Shown: piece by piece, positions 58,731 through 63,061 of the stretch
Layout of the letters: the number at the start of each line of letters is the position of its first letter
Numbering within the stretch: position 1 is the stretch's first letter
Translations under genes and position numbers: made by a program
Notes under the pieces: generated by a model
Database searches by the model: none
Told to the model about the DNA's origin: nothing
Seen by the model: only the letters and a program-made list of their open reading frames with translations
Assembly: GCF_002204795.1 (NCBI RefSeq)
Contig: NZ_NIXO01000038.1
Coordinates: 1 to 63,061, forward strand
From: Pseudomonas sp. K2I15
GTDB taxonomy: Bacteria > Pseudomonadota > Gammaproteobacteria > Pseudomonadales > Pseudomonadaceae
Reading direction: 5' to 3'
DNA: 63,061 bases

Positions 58731-59210
58731 ATGAACCGAGTGTTGTACCCAGGTACCTTCGACCCAATCACCAAGGGCCATGGCGATCTGGTCGAACGCG
58801 CCTCGCGCTTGTTCGACCATGTGATTATCGCGGTCGCTGCCAGCCCCAAGAAAAACCCGCTGTTTCCCCTGGAACAGCGCGTGGAGCTGGCCCGTGAGGT
58901 CACCAAGCATCTGCCCAACGTCGAAGTGGTCGGCTTTGCCACGCTGCTGGCGCACTTCGCCAAGGAACAGAACGCCAATGTGTTCCTGCGCGGCCTGCGA
59001 GCGGTGTCGGACTTCGAATACGAGTTCCAGCTGGCCAACATGAACCGCCAACTGGCGCCGGACGTGGAAAGCCTGTTTCTTACGCCGTCGGAGCGTTATT
59101 CGTTCATTTCCTCAACGCTGGTGCGAGAAATCGCTGCGCTGGGCGGGGACATCACCAAGTTTGTGCACCCTGCTGTGGCGGATGCGCTGACGTTGCGCTT
59201 CAAGAAATAA
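58731..59210 (+). CDS. coaD: Phosphopantetheine adenylyltransferase
   Basis: A 159-residue nucleotidyltransferase that adenylates 4'-phosphopantetheine in coenzyme A synthesis. The TxGH motif is in YPGTFDPITKGHGDLVERA, and the ISSTLVREIA motif is near residue 128. Length and N-terminus are typical. The Shine-Dalgarno before ATG is weak (GACGACGCG). Confidence 0.96.
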   Translation: MNRVLYPGTFDPITKGHGDLVERASRLFDHVIIAVAASPKKNPLFPLEQRVELAREVTKHLPNVEVVGFATLLAHFAKEQNANVFLRGLRAVSDFEYEFQLANMNRQLAPDVESLFLTPSERYSFISSTLVREIAALGGDITKFVHPAVADALTLRFKK

Positions 59211-59213
59211 TTG

Positions 59214-59381
59214 TGGCCTGTGGGCTTGTCTGTGGCGAGGGGGCTTATCCCCCGTTGGGCTGCGAAGCGGCCCCAATAAAGACGCCGCATAGCTTCAGGT
59301 AAAATCCCGTCGCCTGGGTTGGGGCCGCTGCGCGCCCCAGCGCGGGGCAAGCCCGCTCACCACAACAAGCCCCCTCGCCAC
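59214..59381. repeat. REPIN, family C, with both arms duplicated and diverged
   Basis: The left side has GTGGCCTGTGGGCTTGTCT (59214-59232) and then GTGGCGAGGGGGCTTATCCC (59233 on). The right side has GGGGCAAGCCCGCTCACCAC (59344-59363) and AACAAGCCCCCTCGCCAC (59364-59381). The four arm copies differ by a few bases. This is a second case of the doubled-arm form seen at 51951. It separates coaD and the ferredoxin gene. Confidence 0.82.
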
Positions 59382-59455
59382 AGGGGCGCCAATGCGGCAC
59401 AATTGCGCGCATTAGTTTTCAGATGCCTTGGCTGACAGCCCTGGCAGGAGTTTCC

Positions 59456-59707
59456 ATGTCCCTGATCATCACCGACGATTGCATCAACTGCGACGTCTGC
59501 GAACCCGAGTGCCCGAACGCTGCTATTTCCCAGGGCGAAGAGATCTACGTGATCGACCCCAACCTGTGCACCCAGTGTGTCGGCCACTACGACGAACCCC
59601 AGTGCCAGCAGGTCTGCCCGGTGGATTGCATCCCACTGGACGAGGCTCATCCGGAGACGGAAGAGCAGTTGATGGAAAAGTACCGGATTATTACTGGCAA
59701 GGCCTAA
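59456..59707 (+). CDS. YfhL-type 4Fe-4S dicluster ferredoxin
   Basis: An 83-residue ferredoxin. The first cluster motif is CINCDVCEPECPN (Cys at about 9, 12, 15 and 19). The second has the long-spaced CTQCVGHYDEPQCQQVCPVDC typical of YfhL/Alvin-type ferredoxins with a low-potential cluster. The ATG at 59456 (MSLIITDDC) is the family start and has AGGAG 8 nt upstream. P. aeruginosa has the same gene at this place, next to coaD. Confidence 0.94.
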   Translation: MSLIITDDCINCDVCEPECPNAAISQGEEIYVIDPNLCTQCVGHYDEPQCQQVCPVDCIPLDEAHPETEEQLMEKYRIITGKA

Positions 59708-59726
59708 GGCCTGTGGCGCGTCATCG

Positions 59727-59820
59727 GGCCCCTTCGCGAGCAAGCCCGCTCCCACATTCGATTGCATTTCAAAGGTGGAACTCAGTCGAATGTGGGAGCG
59801 GGCTTGCTCGCGAGGGGGCC
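59727..59820. repeat. Everted REPIN, family A arms in reversed order
   Basis: The left arm reads TTCGCGAGCAAGCCCGCTCC (from 59733) and the right GTGGGAGCGGGCTTGCTCGC (from 59792), the reverse of all other family A elements here. The symmetry extends to GGGCCCC at 59727 and GGGGGCC to 59820 and to TCGA at the inner ends. It lies between the convergent ferredoxin and mutM genes. Confidence 0.88.
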
Positions 59821-59840
59821 ATCAGCAGCAACACAAATTG

Positions 59841-60653
59841 TCAGCTCTGACACTTCGGGCAAAACACGCTTGCCCGCTGCCCCAGCGTCACACTGCGCAA
59901 CTCGGTCCCACAGACCTTGCACGCCTCGCCACCACGGCCATAGACGAACAATTCCTGCTGGAAATACCCCGGCTGCCCGTCGCCGCCGATAAAGTCCCGC
60001 AGTGTGGTGCCGCCGCGCTCGATCGCCGCCGCCAGGATGCGTTTGATCTCGATCGCCAGCTTCAGGTAACGCCCACGGGAAATGCCCTTGGCTTCCCGAC
60101 GCGGATCAATGCCGGCGGCAAACAGCGCTTCCGTCGCGTAGATATTACCCACGCCCACCACCACCGCGTTGTCCATGATGAACGGCTTCACCGCCATCGA
60201 CCGCCCACGGGACAGCTGAAACAACCGCTCGCCGTCGAACAGGTCGGTCAACGGCTCCGGCCCCAGGCGAATCAGCAGTTCATGGTTCAGCGGGTCGAGG
60301 CTCCAGAGCATCGCGCCAAAGCGTCGCGGGTCGGTGTAGCGCAGAGCCAGGCCCGACTCCAATTCGATGTCGACGTGCTCATGCTTGGCCGCCGGGCTGC
60401 CGGCTTCCACCAGGCGCAGGTTGCCCGACATGCCCAAGTGGCTGATCAAGGTGCCGACTTCGGCATTGATCAACAGGTACTTGGCCCGCCGCTCCACCAA
60501 CACGATGCGCTGCCCGGACAGCCGCACATCCAGGTCTTCCGGGATCGGCCAGCGCAGGCGTCGCTCACGCACCACCACACGGCTGACCCGCTGGCCTTCC
60601 AGGTGCGGCGCAATACCGCGCCGGGTGGTTTCGACTTCGGGTAACTCGGGCAT
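59841..60653 (-). CDS. mutM: Formamidopyrimidine-DNA glycosylase
   Basis: A 270-residue base-excision repair enzyme removing 8-oxoguanine and formamidopyrimidines, with AP lyase activity. The N-terminal Pro2/Glu3 of MPELPEVET are catalytic, and the C-terminal zinc finger reads CKVCGTELRS, then FCPKCQS. Length normal. It is followed by the HDOD gene upstream in the same direction, 21 bp away. Confidence 0.96.
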   Translation of the reverse strand: MPELPEVETTRRGIAPHLEGQRVSRVVVRERRLRWPIPEDLDVRLSGQRIVLVERRAKYLLINAEVGTLISHLGMSGNLRLVEAGSPAAKHEHVDIELESGLALRYTDPRRFGAMLWSLDPLNHELLIRLGPEPLTDLFDGERLFQLSRGRSMAVKPFIMDNAVVVGVGNIYATEALFAAGIDPRREAKGISRGRYLKLAIEIKRILAAAIERGGTTLRDFIGGDGQPGYFQQELFVYGRGGEACKVCGTELRSVTLGQRASVFCPKCQS

Positions 60654-60674
60654 GTTTACCTCTTGGATAAAGGG

Positions 60675-61541
60675 TTAGTGCGCGCCCAGTTCGCGGATCG
60701 ACAACTTCAAACTCTCGAAGTCGTAGTCCGACAGGCCGATGTGGTCCAGCACCAGCGGGCCGATGGCGTTCCACTCATGGTCATCCACCTGGTTGCCCAG
60801 CACGCGGTAGGACGCGCAAATGTGCTCGGCCATTTTCAGGATCGCCAGCAGGTTTTTCAGCTGCGGCTTGTGGTTGGACTCATCGCTGAAAATCGCCAGG
60901 GCATTGTGGTGATTGGCGATGGCATCGGTCACATGCTCCGGCAGGCGCCAGGACTTGGCGGTGTAGTAACCCACCACCGCATGGTTGGTGTGGAACGCCT
61001 GGTTCTCGGTGTCGACCACGCGGCATTCGGGGCCTGCGCTGGCATAGGCCTCTTCCAGCACACTCATGTAGTTCGGGAAACGCTTGAGCATCAACGGCAC
61101 GCCACAATCGTGGAACAGCCCCAATGCGTACGCTTCATCGACCGCCTGGCTGCCGGTGCGCTTGGCCAGGGCCAGGCAGGTCATGGCCACGTCCTGGGCG
61201 GTGTCCCAGAAACGGTTGAGGGTGACGATGGTGTCGTCGCTCATCTCGCCCTTGATCGACTGGGCGTTGATCAGGTTGATGATCGAGCGGCTGCCCAACA
61301 GGTTCACCGCGCGCTGGATCGAGACAATCTTGTTGCTCAGGCCGTAATACGGCGAGTTGACGATCTTCAGCAGCGAGCCGGAGAGGCCCGGGTCCTGGGC
61401 GATCAGCCGGGCAATCACTTCCAGGTCCGGATCAGGCATGTACTGCTCCATCTGCAAATCCACCATGATTTGCGGTTGAGGCGGCACGCTGATGCCTTGC
61501 AGGCTCTGTTGGATCTGTTCGGCGGATAGCTCTTGGGACAT
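60675..61541 (-). CDS. HDOD domain protein
   Basis: A 288-residue protein composed of one HDOD domain (residues about 25-220): DPDLEVIARLIAQDPGLSGS, VNSPYYGLSNKIVSIQRAVN, LGLFHDCGVPLMLKRF. The related HD metal motif is only partly kept (HDCG), and HDOD proteins generally lack phosphodiesterase activity and act in signalling. ATG at 61541 (MSQELSAEQ) is used; a GTG three codons earlier is possible. It probably shares a transcript with mutM. Confidence 0.88.
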   Translation of the reverse strand: MSQELSAEQIQQSLQGISVPPQPQIMVDLQMEQYMPDPDLEVIARLIAQDPGLSGSLLKIVNSPYYGLSNKIVSIQRAVNLLGSRSIINLINAQSIKGEMSDDTIVTLNRFWDTAQDVAMTCLALAKRTGSQAVDEAYALGLFHDCGVPLMLKRFPNYMSVLEEAYASAGPECRVVDTENQAFHTNHAVVGYYTAKSWRLPEHVTDAIANHHNALAIFSDESNHKPQLKNLLAILKMAEHICASYRVLGNQVDDHEWNAIGPLVLDHIGLSDYDFESLKLSIRELGAH

Positions 61542-61626
61542 AGGGGGCACACTCTGGACTAGGCAGCGATTCTAACCTTTATAAAGACTCGGCTGACACC
61601 TCAAAAACCCGAACTGAAGCCGGATC

Positions 61627-61720
61627 AAATGTGGGAGCGGGCTTGCTCGCGAAGGCAGTGGGTCAGTCAATACATCCGGCGACTGACATACCGCTTTCGC
61701 GAGCAAGCCCGCTCCCACAT
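61627..61720. repeat. REPIN, family A, upstream of rlmI
   Basis: GTGGGAGCGGGCTTGCTCGC (61631 on) pairs with TTCGCGAGCAAGCCCGCTCC (61697 on). It lies in the divergent gap between the HDOD and rlmI starts, ending 66 bp before rlmI. A -10-like TATACT at 61755-61760 follows it and may be part of the rlmI promoter. Confidence 0.87.
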
Positions 61721-61786
61721 GTCCGGCGGCGCCGCCAAGTACGACACAACACGGTATACTCCCGCTCTTTTTTCCGGAGCGACGTC

Positions 61787-62983
61787 ATGTCCCTGCCAAG
61801 CCTGCGTCTCAAAGCTAACGCCGATCGTCGTTTGCGCAACGGCCACCTGTGGGTCTACAGCAACGAAATCGACGTGGCCGCCACACCTCTTCACGGCTTC
61901 CAGGCAGGCGACCAGGCAATCCTGGAAGCAGCCGGCGGCAAGACCCTCGGCATCGTGGCCATGAGCCCGAACAACCTGATCTGCGCCCGCCTGTTGTCGC
62001 GTGACATCAAGCTGCCACTGGACAAATCGCTGCTGGTGCACCGCATCAACGTGGCCCTGTCCCTGCGCGACCGCCTGTTCGACAAGCCGTTCTACCGCCT
62101 GGTGTACGGCGATTCCGACCTGTTGCCGGGCCTGGTAGTCGACCGTTTCGGCGACATCCTGGTGGTGCAGATCGCTTCGGCGACTATGGAAGCCCATAAG
62201 GAAGACGTGATCGCTGCACTGACCCAGGTGCTCAAGCCAAGCGGCATCCTGTTCAAGAACGACTCCGCCGCGCGTGATGCCGAAGGCCTCAACCGCTACG
62301 TCGAAACCGTGTTCGGCCTGGTGCCGGAGTGGGTTGCCCTGGAAGAAAACGGCGTGAAGTTCGAAGCGCCGGTCATCCAAGGCCAGAAAACCGGCTGGTT
62401 CTACGACCACCGCATGAACCGCGCCCGCCTGGCCCCGTATGCCAAAGGCAAGCGTGTACTTGACCTGTACAGCTACATCGGCGGCTGGGGCGTACAAGCC
62501 GCGGCCTTCGGCGCCAGTGAAGTGTTCTGCGTCGACGCCTCCGCCTTCGCCCTCGACGGCGTGGAACGCAACGCGGCGCTGAACGGCGTCGCCGAGAAGA
62601 TGACCTGCATCGAAGGCGACGTGTTCGAAGCCCTGAAAGAGCTGAAAGCCAGCGAAGAGCGTTTCGACGTGATCGTGGCCGACCCGCCTGCCTTCATCAA
62701 GCGCAAGAAAGACATGAAGAACGGCGAAGGCGCCTACCGCCGCCTGAACGAGCAAGCCATGCGCCTGCTCAGCAAGGACGGCATCCTGGTCAGCGCTTCG
62801 TGCTCGATGCATTTGCCGGAAGATGACCTGCAAAACATCCTGCTGACCAGCGCCCGTCACCTGGACCGCAATATCCAGATGCTGGAACGCGGCGGCCAGG
62901 GCCCGGATCATCCGGTACACCCGGCGATTGCCGAGACTCGGTATATCAAGAGCATTACTTGCCGGTTGTTGCCGAATAGCTAA
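61787..62983 (+). CDS. rlmI: 23S rRNA (cytosine) methyltransferase, RlmI-type
   Basis: A 398-residue class I SAM methyltransferase. It has an N-terminal PUA domain (LRLKANADRRLRNGHLWVYS), a central region with FKNDSAARDAEGL, and a SAM-binding domain (VLDLYSYIGGWGVQAAAFGA, then VIVADPPAFIKRKKDMKNG and SCSMHLPEDDL). RlmI methylates C1962 of 23S rRNA. The ATG at 61787 has CCGGAG upstream; the frame continues back through the REPIN, which is not coding. Confidence 0.92.
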   Translation: MSLPSLRLKANADRRLRNGHLWVYSNEIDVAATPLHGFQAGDQAILEAAGGKTLGIVAMSPNNLICARLLSRDIKLPLDKSLLVHRINVALSLRDRLFDKPFYRLVYGDSDLLPGLVVDRFGDILVVQIASATMEAHKEDVIAALTQVLKPSGILFKNDSAARDAEGLNRYVETVFGLVPEWVALEENGVKFEAPVIQGQKTGWFYDHRMNRARLAPYAKGKRVLDLYSYIGGWGVQAAAFGASEVFCVDASAFALDGVERNAALNGVAEKMTCIEGDVFEALKELKASEERFDVIVADPPAFIKRKKDMKNGEGAYRRLNEQAMRLLSKDGILVSASCSMHLPEDDLQNILLTSARHLDRNIQMLERGGQGPDHPVHPAIAETRYIKSITCRLLPNS

Positions 62984-63004
62984 GTAACATCGCGGACCCA
63001 ACGT

Positions 63005-63061
63005 GGGAGCGGGCTTGCTCGCGAATGCGGTGGGCCAGTCAATAGAGATGTTGACTGATCC
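63005..63061. repeat. REPIN, family A, left arm cut by the window end
   Basis: GTGGGAGCGGGCTTGCTCGC starts at 63003-63005 and runs into GAATGCGGTGGGCCAGTCAA, the usual loop sequence of family A members. The right arm must lie beyond the window. Confidence 0.8.

Noticed and set aside
61631..61786. N-terminal extension of the RlmI-type protein
   Set aside because: The added residues are translated REPIN sequence; the PUA domain starts just after the ATG at 61787.
1..63061. CRISPR array, tRNA, insertion sequence, prophage
   Set aside because: The repeats are dispersed inverted pairs, not regularly spaced direct repeats; no tRNA cloverleaf, transposase, integrase or phage gene was seen.

Overview
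The window is a high-GC chromosomal segment from a Pseudomonas of the fluorescens group. I infer this from the gene order (pilG-pilH-pilI-pilJ-chpA-chpC, gshB, tonB, algH, ruvX, pyrR-pyrB-pyrC', pilT, yggS, proC, metX-metW, rdgB-hemW, trmB, thiG-thiS, mtgA, rpoH, ftsX-ftsE-ftsY, M16 pair, rsmD, coaD, fdx, mutM), which follows the known P. aeruginosa PA0357-PA0415 block in mirrored order, and from the many REP/REPIN repeats typical of fluorescens-type genomes. No rRNA, tRNA, CRISPR array, insertion sequence or prophage was seen.

Layout. 1-4470: a D-amino-acid / acidic amino-acid locus (GltI-like binding protein, RidA, DadA-like dehydrogenase, divergent LysR regulator) and a hemolysin III-type membrane protein. 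4.7-5.8 kb: a two-gene chromate transporter. 5.9-14.1 kb: a complete malonate decarboxylase locus (mdcABCDEGH-madLM on the minus strand, convergent mdcR). 14.2-15.2 kb: an accessory cassette with a small DUF6124-type gene behind a long structured leader. 15.2-25.1 kb: the Pil-Chp chemosensory operon, without pilK or chpB. 25.3-31.4 kb: gshB, tonB, algH-ruvX and the pyrR-pyrB-pyrC' pyrimidine operon. 31.5-34.0 kb: a TM2 protein, a secreted NlpC/P60 hydrolase and pilT (no pilU). 34.0-40.8 kb: yggS-proC-yggT, then metX-metW-DUF4426-rdgB-hemW-DUF3392. 41-48.2 kb: trmB, thiG, thiS, DUF423, mtgA, rpoH and ftsYEX. 48.5-53.2 kb: M16 peptidase pair, rsmD and a YheT-type hydrolase. 53.3-58.6 kb: sulfurtransferase, then a TetR regulator divergent from an aldehyde dehydrogenase / Tat subunit / GMC oxidoreductase operon. 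58.7-63 kb: coaD, ferredoxin, mutM, an HDOD protein and an RlmI-type methyltransferase.

Most of the gene content is conserved housekeeping. The most unusual signals are non-coding. (1) The DUF6124-type gene has a roughly 250-nt leader in which one 9-mer (CCUAAACAG) can pair either with an upstream copy of CUGUUUAGG or with an identical copy that overlaps the Shine-Dalgarno; a terminator-like hairpin and a cUUCGg hairpin lie between. This looks like a mutually exclusive RNA switch. (2) A REP half-element lies inside the signal-peptide codons of the GltI-like protein. (3) Several REPINs have their arms duplicated symmetrically on both sides, and one REPIN is everted. (4) A nested dyad overlaps a predicted sigma-E/AlgU promoter of rpoH.
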